From NCBI RefSeq assembly GCF_900604285.1, contig NZ_UWNY01000001.1, positions 744,001 through 808,000 on the forward strand: a DNA stretch of 64,000 nt. Reading direction: 5' to 3'. A program made the position numbers and the translations under genes. The notes under the pieces are model-generated. The model worked only from the letters and a program-made list of their open reading frames with translations. It had not been told where the DNA came from and searched no databases. Shown piece after piece: positions 8,902 through 16,865 of the stretch; positions within the stretch are counted from its first letter, which is position 1; every line of letters starts with the position of its first letter. Origin of the DNA: Varibaculum vaginae (GTDB lineage Bacteria; Actinomycetota; Actinomycetes; Actinomycetales; Actinomycetaceae).

Positions 8902-8976
8902 ACCCTCTATTTCAGTTCACCTGCCAGGTACAAGGAACAGTGCTGAAACTGATTTTTGGGTATTGCTAAAAACCAC

Positions 8977-9028
8977 CCAAGGGGAGAGCTGTCTCTACCC
9001 AAAGGGGGAGAGTGCGCCCTCCCCTTGG
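8977..9028. repeat. 10-bp inverted repeat in a divergent promoter region
   Basis: CCAAGGGGAG (8977-8986) and CTCCCCTTGG (9019-9028) are perfectly complementary across 32 bases, upstream of the minus-strand ABC ATPase gene. It could be the 5' leader of that gene or a repressor site. No partner regulator is encoded nearby. Confidence 0.45.
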
Positions 9029-9141
9029 CGCAACTTTCGGGTCAGGAATCATGATTTACCGTGATTGCCTGGAAACGGGCACCTATAGCTATTCGGCAAA
9101 AGGTTAGCTAAAATCAAGGTAGGTAACGCGCCAGCTGCCCG

Positions 9142-9240
9142 TTATATTATCCAGGCGAGGAGCTAATTTCCGATGACTTTGTAATCTCTACTCAGCTCAG
9201 CTGAGACGCTGCCCTTAATCGTTGCGTCCTGGAGATTATT
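9142..9240 (+). promoter_or_regulatory. Leader with possible three-codon uORF (MTL) and RBS-sequestering helix before the ABC-F gene
   Basis: A TATATTAT -10-like element at 9143-9150 is followed by a ribosome-binding site GAGGAG (9157-9162) and the mini-ORF ATG ACT TTG TAA at 9173-9184. Directly after, TAATCTC (9182-9188) can pair with GAGATTA (9232-9238), which contains the ABC-F ribosome-binding site GGAG; a small hairpin CTCAGC-TCA-GCTGAG (9191-9205) lies between. This is the layout of translational attenuators that respond to ribosome-targeting antibiotics. The pairing is seen in sequence; the regulation is inferred. Confidence 0.5.
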
Positions 9241-10866
9241 ATGTTTGTCATCATTCTCGAAAATATTTCTTTTTCATACTCCTCTAAACCGTTGCTTGAA
9301 AACATCAGTTTGCAGGTAGGGGAGCGCGAGCGTGCCTGTTTAGTTGGACCTAATGGTTGCGGGAAAACCACCCTGCTTCGCATTGCTTCCCAGGATCTTT
9401 TGCCAGAACAAGGCAAGGTCAAAATCGAGGGAGTAAATTCTGAGTTCTTTCAGGTACCGGCGATTGAACACTTTCGTGGAAGCGCCGGAGATTACCTCGA
9501 CTGCGCTTTGCGTCCTCTAGGAAATATCGCTACCCAGTTTCAGGACGCGACCACCAAAATGAGCCAAGGTATTGGTACTGCCCAGGAGGGGCAGCGCTAT
9601 GACCAGCTACTTGCCTTAATGAGCTGTTTTGATATTTGGTCGCTCGAGACACGGCTCACTGGAGTTCTGGCGAGGCTGGGCTTGAGGGCGCTCACAGGAT
9701 CAGGACGTGACCGCAGTTTAAGCAGTATGTCCCCGGGGGAGCGGGGGAGGCTGCAACTGGCGGTCACGCTAATCGTGAAGCCCGAGGTGTTGATTTTGGA
9801 TGAACCCACCAATCATTTAGACGCTCGTGCAATCGATTTTCTAGCAGAAACCGTTAATAAGTGGAGAGGCGCGGTTTTGATTTCGAGTCACGACCGGGCG
9901 TTCATCGAGGACACCGCCACGGTTATTTACGATATGGACGTAAGGGTATGGAATGAACTCGCTAAAGCTACTGGTAGTAGTCAGGTTACTGGTCTCTATC
10001 GCTGCGCGGGCGCCTACTCGAAATATTTAGCTGAAAAAACGAGTGCCCGCCGTAAGCTCCGGGGCTTACATACAGCTCAGCAGGCCGAGAAACGGTTACT
10101 GAGAAAACATCGCCAGGAAGCTAGCAAGATAGCTCGCGGGGGCGTGCGCCTGGCGAGCGCTGAGGGTAAAGCCAAGAAGTTTTTTGCAGATCGCGCTGCT
10201 GCCACCGCGCAGCGCCGAATGCGAAATGACGATATGCGAGGCGAGCGTCTTAGCAACCAGGAAGTACGTAGACCCTGTAGCTATGACCTGGCTTTTGAGC
10301 TCAATCAACCAGCTGTAAGCACCGGAATCGCGGTGGCTGCCCGTCATGCCGCAGTTGCCGGCCGTCTGGCGCCGGTCAGTTTTGATCTTTCCTACGGAGA
10401 GCATCTGCTGGTCACCGGTGCCAATGGCTCTGGAAAATCTACCTTACTGAATTGGATCTATCGCGGGCAGCCACCCGAGGGTGCGCAAAGTAGCGGCACA
10501 ATCACCGGCGAGCGGAGGGTCGGGCTGGTGCCTCAGCAGCTTCCTCAGGAAAACGATCCCGGGTTTACTAGCCCCGTTTGGAAAAATGGTATCGGTGAGG
10601 CCGGGAAAGGCATCCTCCATCCTTCCCTGTGGACCAAGCCTATCCCGGAGCTGTCAGCCGGTAACCAGCGTCGAGCCCAAATTGCGTTAGCGCTGGCTGC
10701 CTCGCCCTCCTTGCTCATAATTGATGAGCCTACCAACTACCTAGACTTGGAGGCGATGCAAGCGCTGGAAGAAGCATTGCATGGTTGGGAGGGGACGCTA
10801 ATCGTAGCAAGCCATGACAGGTGGCTGATCAGCCGCTGGCAAGGTAGACAAATCAATATCCGTTAG
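9241..10866 (+). CDS. ABC-F family ATPase, likely ribosome protection (antibiotic resistance type)
   Basis: A 541-residue soluble protein with two ABC domains in one chain and no membrane segment, which defines ABC-F. Domain 1 has Walker A GPNGCGKTT (from residue 36), signature MSPGERGRLQLA and Walker B LILDEPTNHLD; domain 2 has GANGSGKST, LSAGNQRRAQIA and LIIDEPTNYLD. The linker between them is long, basic and probably helical, as in proteins that reach into the ribosomal exit site. The closest types I recall are actinobacterial macrolide/lincosamide/streptogramin-type ABC-F factors. The MTL leader upstream supports drug-inducible expression. A housekeeping EttA-like role is less likely because the tooth-and-linker region differs. 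Confidence 0.85.
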   Translation: MFVIILENISFSYSSKPLLENISLQVGERERACLVGPNGCGKTTLLRIASQDLLPEQGKVKIEGVNSEFFQVPAIEHFRGSAGDYLDCALRPLGNIATQFQDATTKMSQGIGTAQEGQRYDQLLALMSCFDIWSLETRLTGVLARLGLRALTGSGRDRSLSSMSPGERGRLQLAVTLIVKPEVLILDEPTNHLDARAIDFLAETVNKWRGAVLISSHDRAFIEDTATVIYDMDVRVWNELAKATGSSQVTGLYRCAGAYSKYLAEKTSARRKLRGLHTAQQAEKRLLRKHRQEASKIARGGVRLASAEGKAKKFFADRAAATAQRRMRNDDMRGERLSNQEVRRPCSYDLAFELNQPAVSTGIAVAARHAAVAGRLAPVSFDLSYGEHLLVTGANGSGKSTLLNWIYRGQPPEGAQSSGTITGERRVGLVPQQLPQENDPGFTSPVWKNGIGEAGKGILHPSLWTKPIPELSAGNQRRAQIALALAASPSLLIIDEPTNYLDLEAMQALEEALHGWEGTLIVASHDRWLISRWQGRQINIR

Positions 10867-10881
10867 TGCTTGCTATAGTTT

Positions 10882-10947
10882 TTATCTTTCATAGATATCG
10901 CGGCGGTGTCCCGAATCAGTTTTCTATGCCATAGCGAGCCATAATTT
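10882..10947 (-). pseudogene. Remnant of a RelE-type toxin and antitoxin end
   Basis: This stretch matches two separate parts of the intact module at 13655-14180. The last 11 or so toxin codons and the bases after its stop (10870-10915 against 13648-13688) are joined directly to the toxin start/antitoxin end (10922-10947 against 13910-13937). The middle of the toxin, about 220 bp, is missing. It is a deleted copy, not a gene. Confidence 0.75.
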
Positions 10948-11070
10948 TCTGGCCTTTGCCGGCATGTGCAATTCTTGGCGGTGATTCCGTAAGGGAAGCA
11001 AAGGAAAGCTCTTGAATTTGTACTGACAGGTATTTTAAAATGTATGTGCAAACGTTAAGAGGAGGGGCTG

Positions 11071-11343
11071 ATGGGAGCTAGCACTTTAACTGTCAGAATT
11101 GATAGCGGGTTAAAAGAAGAAACAGCAAAAGTGGTGGAGAGCTACGGTCTTGATTTATCGTCGGTGATCCGAGCATTTTTCACTGAAATAGTGAACACTG
11201 AGTCCATCCCGCTATCCTTTGATTACCGGCGACCTAATGCCGAGAGTCTGGACGCTATTCGTGAAACCGAGCAGATGATTGCGCGTGGTGAAGGTAAAAC
11301 CTATGCAAGTGGTCGGGATGTTATCGAAGCAGCGTTAGCATGA
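11071..11343 (+). CDS. DinJ/RelB-family antitoxin
   Basis: A 90-residue protein with the DinJ/RelB ribbon-helix-helix N-terminus (LTVRIDSGLKEETAKVVESYGLDLSSVIRAFF), followed by a hydrophilic C-terminal half that would wrap the toxin. A GAGGAGG ribosome-binding site lies six to eight bases before the ATG. The stop overlaps the toxin start as ATGA, giving translational coupling. Such antitoxins usually repress their own promoter together with the toxin. Confidence 0.88.
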   Translation: MGASTLTVRIDSGLKEETAKVVESYGLDLSSVIRAFFTEIVNTESIPLSFDYRRPNAESLDAIRETEQMIARGEGKTYASGRDVIEAALA

Positions 11344-11684
11344 ATGGGAGGCTTACAGCCAAGTTCACTTCTGCTTTTAGTAGGGATCTAAAGAAAAAAG
11401 CTGCTAAAAGACAGGGGAATCTCGATGAACTGGAGGCTGTCATTGATCTGATTTTAGAAAACTCGCGTGAATCGCGCGGTATTCTGAAGCAACGCCACAG
11501 AATGCATAAGCTCTCTGGCCAATGGGCTGGGAGCAATGAGTGCCACGTGGCTAATGCGGGTGATTGGTTGGTGATTTGGAGAACCTCCAGACAGGTTGCC
11601 TATTTTCAACGAACCGGAAGTCACAATGAACTTTTCGTAGGTAAAGACGAGATAGTGGGTACTGCACAAAGCAGCGGACGTTAA
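11340..11684 (+). CDS. YafQ-family mRNA interferase toxin
   Basis: A 114-residue RelE-superfamily toxin of the YafQ branch, expected to cut mRNA on the ribosome. The YafQ active-site pattern is intact: His in RHRMHKLSGQW, His in NECHVA, the Asp-Trp in GDWLVIW, and Arg, His and Phe in RTGSHNELF. The tail after that motif is about 18 residues longer than usual. It partners the overlapping DinJ-type antitoxin. Confidence 0.88.
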   Translation: MNGRLTAKFTSAFSRDLKKKAAKRQGNLDELEAVIDLILENSRESRGILKQRHRMHKLSGQWAGSNECHVANAGDWLVIWRTSRQVAYFQRTGSHNELFVGKDEIVGTAQSSGR

Positions 11685-11746
11685 TGCTCATAAGCTGTCT
11701 AAACTCGGGCGAGATTTTGATGGTTCCGCCGCAGGAGAAGTTTTTT

Positions 11747-11810
11747 AATTTGTGCTGACGATTATTTATGTTCTGCGTACAAAAACCATTAGAGGCGGGA
11801 AGGGGCTAAC
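11747..11810 (+). repeat. Diverged copy of a toxin-antitoxin promoter region
   Basis: The stretch beginning AATTTGTGCTGACG resembles the control region in front of the dinJ-like gene (from about 11019) over roughly 60 bases, including a GAGGCGGG where the ribosome-binding site would be. No antitoxin follows, so it looks like the leftover leader of a lost module. The alignment is by eye and imperfect. Confidence 0.4.
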
Positions 11811-11815
11811 TTTAT

Positions 11816-12859
11816 CTATAAACCAGTTAGATCCGAATGCTTCCCATCTGTATTAATATCTAGATGATTCTCGAGAGCAAACTGGTAGATATCTCTGGTT
11901 AGTGGTCGTGAATGCCAGCGGAAAAACATTCCCGAAGTGTTTTGACGCATGGCTTGCAACGCAAAAGTTCTAGCACCTTGTAATATTTTCGGGTATTCTT
12001 CGCAGATTCTTTTTAAGTCACCGCTGGTAAACACTACTTGGTCAGCTGACGTTGAGTTGTAGTCCACTTGGTTAACGAAAAACCCTTGGGTATAACGCTT
12101 CCAAGGTGTCAATAGGGAGAGCAGCCTGCTATGTGAAAACGTTCCGTCGGCAGTATTGAGACAGGAAAGTCCCGAGACCTCCCTTCTCGGGAAGAAAAGA
12201 AGTTCAAGAGTCCCGGTGTTTAGTGTTGCCCAACGACCTCCTGCAGTATTCGGACAATCCGAAATCGTCCAATATCGTCCTTCTAGGTTGATAGCTTCGG
12301 GAACCAGATTTGTTAACGCAAAAACCAAATCGGAGAGAATGGGATCTCGGTATTCATCGGGAACCTGTTTTAGAAACTTCGACGATTCATTTCCCAAAGA
12401 AGGTAATTTTTCTTTGATGCCGCGCAAATCGTATGGACCATCCCCAAGTACCCAAGAATGTTGTTCCTCCACCGGTATCGCTTTATCCAGTTTTGACGGT
12501 TGATTGTGACCTAAGTTCAGAGTGCGGTTCCGCAGGGGCTTACCAGATTCCCGAAATCTACGAATTTCGCTATTTTCTATCTTCGTCAAATTTAAGTTTT
12601 CGGGTACGGACATGAACCATAACTTCTCTATGTCATCCCAGGCTTCATGATGATTGGTATGACCATGCCGGTGCTGGGCAAAACGCGTCACTACATTCTG
12701 TGCTTGACCGACATAAAACTCACCGTTGAAAAACTGGAGGACGTAGATACCTCGGCGTTGTTTTGGAATCAACGCGGAAATTGACTCCAATTGGGAGACA
12801 TTAAAACGCAGATACTTGAGGTTTGCTTTAGCGGGATTTGTGCTATTAGAAGAGGTCAT
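11816..12859 (-). CDS. GIY-YIG nuclease-domain protein
   Basis: About 347 residues from the ATG at 12859; the longer reading from 12910 would run deeper into the toxin gene. Residues 35-115 form a GIY-YIG domain: GIY at 37-39, YVG at 49-51, Arg59 in the TRFAQHR helix, and a Glu in KIENSEIRRFRESGKPLRN at the place of the metal-binding Glu. The catalytic set therefore looks complete. The C-terminal 200 residues include a Trp/Gly-rich segment (GRYWTISDCPNTAGGRWATLN) I cannot assign. The gene starts inside the last codons of the upstream YafQ-type toxin, 14 bases before its stop, so the two are probably cotranscribed. It is probably a DNA-cutting enzyme of a defence or mobile function; its target is unknown. 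Confidence 0.75.
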   Translation of the reverse strand: MTSSNSTNPAKANLKYLRFNVSQLESISALIPKQRRGIYVLQFFNGEFYVGQAQNVVTRFAQHRHGHTNHHEAWDDIEKLWFMSVPENLNLTKIENSEIRRFRESGKPLRNRTLNLGHNQPSKLDKAIPVEEQHSWVLGDGPYDLRGIKEKLPSLGNESSKFLKQVPDEYRDPILSDLVFALTNLVPEAINLEGRYWTISDCPNTAGGRWATLNTGTLELLFFPRREVSGLSCLNTADGTFSHSRLLSLLTPWKRYTQGFFVNQVDYNSTSADQVVFTSGDLKRICEEYPKILQGARTFALQAMRQNTSGMFFRWHSRPLTRDIYQFALENHLDINTDGKHSDLTGL

Positions 12860-13130
12860 CGTGAGATCCGGTTCGGGTGAGTACCAGAAGCAGCTCGCTT
12901 CGCTCGACACGGTAGATCAGTAGCCAATCTCCCTCGAGGTGAATTTCGCGATATCCCTTCCACTGTCCCTGCAGTGCGTGGTCCCGATAACGGATCCGTA
13001 ACTCGCCGCGATCCTGAGCCATTAGGGCTGCAACTGCACGTGCCAACTTCGACGGATCATAATGCTTTTTGAACAGTGCTTTCGCGTCGCGTTTGAACTG
13101 GGAGGTGCGAAAGACTCTAGTTAGCTTCAT
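12846..13130 (-). CDS. YafQ-family mRNA interferase toxin
   Basis: A 94-residue RelE-superfamily toxin with the YafQ pattern: YRDHALQGQWKG, REIHLEGDWLLIY and the terminal RTGSHDDLF. All expected catalytic positions (His/Asp, His, Asp-Trp, Arg, His, Phe) appear present. The start overlaps the antitoxin stop by 14 bases, and the 3' end overlaps the GIY-YIG gene, giving a compact three-gene unit. Confidence 0.88.
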   Translation of the reverse strand: MKLTRVFRTSQFKRDAKALFKKHYDPSKLARAVAALMAQDRGELRIRYRDHALQGQWKGYREIHLEGDWLLIYRVERSELLLVLTRTGSHDDLF

Positions 13131-13371
13131 TAAGATCTGCCATTAACTCAGCGACACTATCAAAGGAAGCTCCGGTGCGGGATTCGGCTTCAGCACGAGC
13201 GAGTAGGTTGGCTGAATTTTCCCGGCGCGGTGTGAACGGAATGCCGTTGCTGGCAATTGACTGCCTCAAAAACATGTTGATTGCAGTGCTCATATCTAAC
13301 CCCAGGTCGCGGAAGAGCTCCGCTGCCTGAGTCTTGGTCTGGTCATCAGTTCGGAACGATATGTTAGCCAC
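13117..13371 (-). CDS. RelB/DinJ-family antitoxin
   Basis: An 84-residue antitoxin with a ribbon-helix-helix start (ISFRTDDQTKTQAAELFRDLGLDMSTAINMFL) and the typical GIPF turn after it. The acidic C-terminal tail should cover the YafQ-type toxin encoded next with a 14-base overlap. It is preceded by 280 bp with no gene I can see (13372-13654). Confidence 0.87.
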   Translation of the reverse strand: MANISFRTDDQTKTQAAELFRDLGLDMSTAINMFLRQSIASNGIPFTPRRENSANLLARAEAESRTGASFDSVAELMADLNEAN

Positions 13372-13654
13372 CAGAAATACCTCTTTTTACGCAATTGCCA
13401 CTACTATGTGCCTACAATAGCATTAATTTTGCGTGATATTAAGAGCTTTAAAAATTTCTTTACTGCCTGAATCTTCCTGGTCGAGGGCGAATAACGGGGA
13501 TGACTTGCTGTTGGAATGGCATTCAAATAGAGCTGCTAGTCGTGACTGTGGTCCCTTCTCTTCTTTCTGGTTAAGTGGGCGTGGGGTGATGTAGAGGTGG
13601 CGGAATCATAACTAAGTGGGCTCGGAACCTTGGAAATGTAGATTGCTGCAATTT

Positions 13655-13921
13655 TTATCTTTCATAGATATCGTGGCGGTGTCCTAAATTGATCGCTAGG
13701 ATCAGCATCTGTGAGTCCATGATGTCGCAGATAACCCGGTAGTCTCCCACGCGATAACGCCAGTAGCCGATTAGTTCGCCTTTCAGGGCTCTACCTTTTG
13801 AGCGGGGATTATCTAGCTGGCTAACAATATGGAGTTCTTTTAGGATTCGCTTCGCGGAGGTGGCGTCAATCTTGCTAAGAGCCTTTTCTGCGCGCCAGGT
13901 GAAATCAATTTTCCATACCAT
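13655..13921 (-). CDS. RelE/ParE-family toxin
   Basis: An 88-residue toxin of the classical RelE type (MVWKIDFTWRAEKALSKID, ALKGELIGYWRYRVGDYRVICDI, ending LGHRHDIYER). The Arg-rich core GYWRYRVGDYR and the C-terminal HRHDIY fit ribosome-dependent mRNA cleavage. It overlaps the antitoxin stop by 17 bases. A deleted copy of this module lies at 10882-10947. Confidence 0.88.
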   Translation of the reverse strand: MVWKIDFTWRAEKALSKIDATSAKRILKELHIVSQLDNPRSKGRALKGELIGYWRYRVGDYRVICDIMDSQMLILAINLGHRHDIYER

Positions 13922-14180
13922 AGCGAGCCATCATTTCTTCTAGGTTAACGGTATCGAGCTGTCCTGCGCGGTAGGCTGCCGAATCTCGGTGTAAAGCGCG
14001 CGCGTAATCTGACACTGGCGCCGCTACTTCGAAGGGGATACGTCGTTCAGTCCCAACTTTTTTGGCAAAAATCGTAAAGGCGGCGGTAAGGGTCAACCCC
14101 ATAGCTTTGCATGCATCTTCCATCGACTCTTTGACATCAGTATCGAGTTTAAAATTAACATTTGATGTTGTTGATTTCAT
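13905..14180 (-). CDS. RelB/DinJ-type antitoxin
   Basis: About 91 residues from the ATG at 14180, chosen because a perfect AGGAGG ribosome-binding site lies seven bases before it; the longer frame to 14243 adds 21 unlikely residues. The N-terminus VNFKLDTDVKESMEDACKAMGLTLTAAFTIF is a ribbon-helix-helix domain, followed by the usual IPFEV turn. It pairs with the overlapping RelE-type toxin. Confidence 0.87.
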   Translation of the reverse strand: MKSTTSNVNFKLDTDVKESMEDACKAMGLTLTAAFTIFAKKVGTERRIPFEVAAPVSDYARALHRDSAAYRAGQLDTVNLEEMMARYGMEN

Positions 14181-14396
14181 TACATAGCCTCCTTTTTTAT
14201 AGTTGTTATCAGTGTATTTCATTATTTTATATTTGTAATCCATTATTTTGCTGGCTACTCCAGGATCCGGGATGCGACTACGGGCTGTCTAATTTTGGGC
14301 GTGATTCCCTAAAGAGAGCAAGAGAAATCGAGTTGCGGAGTTTTTCGATATTCTGACTGAGAGATTTTTAGTTTTTGTGAGACGGGAGCAGAAAAT

Positions 14397-14606
14397 ATGC
14401 GGTGGTACGAGAATCCTGATCTGTACTGGGTTATTGGTTGCTGTTTAGCGGGGTGTAGTGGAGTTTTCGCGGTACTACTGTTTTTTGGTGCAGTCAGCGT
14501 TATTACTGGTGTAGCTAATATTCTTTCTACTTTGGCTCTCGCTATTACCTGTTATGTTTTGTGCTACCGCTTCAAATGTTCTGCATCTGACTCAGATGAA
14601 AACTAA
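14397..14606 (+). CDS. Small membrane protein, unknown
   Basis: A 69-residue reading frame with two probable membrane helices (about residues 10-32 and 36-57), several cysteines and a hydrophilic acidic tail. A GGGAG ribosome-binding-like sequence is about eleven bases upstream. I recognise no family. It sits between the toxin-antitoxin array and a toxin remnant, so it may be accessory DNA; it could also be a chance frame. Confidence 0.45.
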   Translation: MRWYENPDLYWVIGCCLAGCSGVFAVLLFFGAVSVITGVANILSTLALAITCYVLCYRFKCSASDSDEN

Positions 14607-14611
14607 GTAAA

Positions 14612-14670
14612 TTGTGCTATTAGAAGAGGCCATCGTGTGATCCGGTTCGGGTGAGTACCAGAAGCAGCTC
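14612..14670 (-). pseudogene. Remnant of YafQ toxin 3' end
   Basis: About 59 bases nearly identical to 12838-12897, which is the end of the intact YafQ-type toxin plus the first codons of the GIY-YIG gene. The match stops abruptly at GAAGCAGCTC, where a REP-like repeat begins. It is a short duplicated fragment. Confidence 0.75.
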
Positions 14671-14760
14671 ACTTCGAGCGGCTATTCGGTAGCTGCGCTC
14701 CCTGCGACCTTTCTTCGCTCGGATCGGAAATATGAAGGCGAGCTTTCGTGTTAGCTATCC
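14668..14760. repeat. REP-like palindromic element, copy A
   Basis: It begins CTCACTTCGAGCGG, continues through TTCTTCGCTCGGATC and ends in a GAAGGCGAGCTTTC region. The same order of blocks occurs at 16939-17027. CGAGCG and CGCTCG form the outer stem. It abuts the toxin remnant at 14670. Confidence 0.55.
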
Positions 14761-14816
14761 GAAATATAGTGTTAGCCCAATTTTCTGCATCTATGTATTT
14801 TTGCAGATAAATAAAG

Positions 14817-14822
14817 TATAAT
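14817..14822 (+). promoter_or_regulatory. -10 box of the surface protein gene
   Basis: A perfect TATAAT 64 bases before the chosen TTG start. The matching -35 is weak (TGTATT at a spacing of 17). An AT-rich stretch precedes it. Confidence 0.5.
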
Positions 14823-14885
14823 CACCGGTGGGTTGGATTTTCTATATGTATGGAATCCGGATTTAATCTAGAGAGAGGAAGAATT

Positions 14886-16751
14886 TTGATTCTTAATAGA
14901 CACCGGAATAGATTGTTTCTTGCCGGTAGCCTGAGTTTACTATTAACTTTGAGCGCTACCCCTGCTTCAGCAGCCGAAGGCGCGCAGCCGACCGCAGTTA
15001 ATACTGTAGAAAGCGGCGCAGATCCGGCAGCTAACAATCTGCACAAAACCGAAAATTATGTTAATTCAGATCTCTCGGTTCTGCCGGATAATGTTAACTG
15101 GGATGGTAGCCGTAAAGGAGTACCCGATACTAATACTTTTGATGAAGCTGTTAAACTGCCCAACACGGCTACTCCATACAGCATTGTAGATATGCAGAAG
15201 GTTCCAGGAGTGGATGAGCCTCTGATTACGAACGCTAAAGAGTTTGGCTGGGATCTAAACATGGGTGCCATCAGCATTTCCAAGGAAGGGAAAGCCTTTA
15301 CCAACGGCACTGGGGAATCGGGAATTATTAATCCGGAAAATAAGAAAAATATATTTTGGTTCGGAAAATACCGTAAAAATGCAGAACCGGAAAATAAGAA
15401 AGACGAGGACACGGCATCGATTGCTGAGCGTGCATGGGATCCCTGGGTTAAGGCTAACCCAGGCTATTTTGAAGGAGCTAAAAAATCCATTGCCACCGGT
15501 GAGTACTGCAAGCTAAGCAAACAGCCATTTAAAACTCAGACGATGTGGGACACATGCGATAGTTCCGCAGTTGACAAGAACACCAAACAGGTCTTTAAAG
15601 ATAACAGTACCGCGGGAATCGGCATACATGAGACGTTGGCGCGTGCAGATTTGAAGAATGGTACGCACCTTATATTTTCTTTTGATCGTATAGTTTATCC
15701 TCGATTTAATTCCGGGGTTAAACAGGCAGTCGATGTTACTCCTGGTAGTGAAATAGTTATTACCCCCTCCTGGGTATCCAATGGAAACGAGGGTGGCACC
15801 GACCAGCTACGGCTGCGAATTTATGACGCTACCGGAAAGCAAATTTCTGATTACCCAGACTGGGCTACAGATCGCCCGGTAATGCTTTACGACGGCACCA
15901 CTAATAGACCAGAGGTTGGAACCCAAGGTTTTGTTTGGAAGGTCCCGAAAGGGGTAACCCGAATTTTCACCACTTTCCGGCAAGCAGATGAAACAAAAGA
16001 TCATACTGGTCTTGCAAAGAAGAGCGCGGTTGCGCTCACCGGTTTTACTGGTGCAACTGTCACCACCGGATCGCATCTCACTATGTCTAGTGCAGCTAGC
16101 AATGATGCCTCGAAGCAGACCGTAAATAAACCGTTTGATTTCTCCTTAGAGATTTTAAATGACGGATTTGCTGCAACCGCTAATGGAGAGTTTTCTGCAA
16201 CCCTACCCAAAGGTGTTACCGCGCAGGCAGTTTCCGTACTAATGGGAGACAAAGAAGTAAGGGGAACGATTACGGATGGGAAAATAACTGTTCCCCTAGA
16301 GAAAATCGAAGTGGGACAAAAAGCAGTTATCAAACTGCGTGGCCTAGTGCTTCCCGATACGAAAAAGTGGAACCTGGAAAATCCGCAACTGGCATACAAC
16401 ACCTTCGCATTGAACGGGGGATATACCGATGCAGCCGATTTCCAAGATCCCTTCCATATCGTGCATCCATACATGATTTCTTTGAGTGCAAATGAAGCTG
16501 CTAGTGTTACCCCACCAACGGAGTCCGGCTCTGCTGGCAAGACAAATTCTGGTTCTGCGACTGCGGGACAAACGAATGTCGATCCTTCCGGTCATAAAGC
16601 TCAGGTTAAGGAATCTTCGGTTAAAGAAACTCCGGGTAAGGAAACCTTACCGATAACTGGGGTACTGTCAACAGAAATTGTGGCACTCGCTGGATTATTT
16701 ACCCTAGCTGGGGTGGTGTTACTCATCGTTCGCCGTAGATACGAAAAATAA
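14886..16751 (+). CDS. LPXTG-anchored cell wall surface protein
   Basis: About 621 residues from a TTG at 14886, preferred because GAGAGAGGA lies seven bases upstream and a regular signal peptide follows (NRHRNRLFLAGSLSLLLTLS, cleavage near PASA-AEG). An ATG at 14850 would add 12 residues. The C-terminus is a full sortase signal: LPITG, a hydrophobic stretch and the RRRYEK tail, so the protein is expected to be covalently linked to peptidoglycan. The mature part has no repeats I can see; near residues 400-500 there is a DUF11-like beta-sandwich segment (FSLEILNDGFAATANGEFSATLPKGV). A Ser/Thr/Lys-rich stalk precedes LPITG. No sortase is adjacent. It may be an adhesin; ligand unknown. Confidence 0.85.
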   Translation: MILNRHRNRLFLAGSLSLLLTLSATPASAAEGAQPTAVNTVESGADPAANNLHKTENYVNSDLSVLPDNVNWDGSRKGVPDTNTFDEAVKLPNTATPYSIVDMQKVPGVDEPLITNAKEFGWDLNMGAISISKEGKAFTNGTGESGIINPENKKNIFWFGKYRKNAEPENKKDEDTASIAERAWDPWVKANPGYFEGAKKSIATGEYCKLSKQPFKTQTMWDTCDSSAVDKNTKQVFKDNSTAGIGIHETLARADLKNGTHLIFSFDRIVYPRFNSGVKQAVDVTPGSEIVITPSWVSNGNEGGTDQLRLRIYDATGKQISDYPDWATDRPVMLYDGTTNRPEVGTQGFVWKVPKGVTRIFTTFRQADETKDHTGLAKKSAVALTGFTGATVTTGSHLTMSSAASNDASKQTVNKPFDFSLEILNDGFAATANGEFSATLPKGVTAQAVSVLMGDKEVRGTITDGKITVPLEKIEVGQKAVIKLRGLVLPDTKKWNLENPQLAYNTFALNGGYTDAADFQDPFHIVHPYMISLSANEAASVTPPTESGSAGKTNSGSATAGQTNVDPSGHKAQVKESSVKETPGKETLPITGVLSTEIVALAGLFTLAGVVLLIVRRRYEK

Positions 16752-16768
16752 CAGTTAAATAATTTAAG

Positions 16769-16802
16769 GTGAGGGCTCTGGGTAATAATCCAGAGCCCTC
16801 AC
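16769..16802 (+). terminator. Terminator of the surface protein gene
   Basis: A perfect 13-bp stem (16769-16781 with 16790-16802) and eight-base loop, 17 bases past the stop. The following TTATA is a poor T-tract. Confidence 0.75.
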
Positions 16803-16865
16803 TTATACCCGCAAGGTAGAGTTAAGTTAATTTGAGGCTAATGCCCCTTGGGGGATTAATCAGGT

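Noticed and set aside
10863-11051. A 62-codon minus-strand frame before the dinJ-like gene
   Set aside because: It covers the deleted toxin remnant and is out of frame with the toxin; not a gene.
16001-16540. A 179-codon minus-strand frame
   Set aside because: Antisense to the LPXTG surface protein, without any domain.
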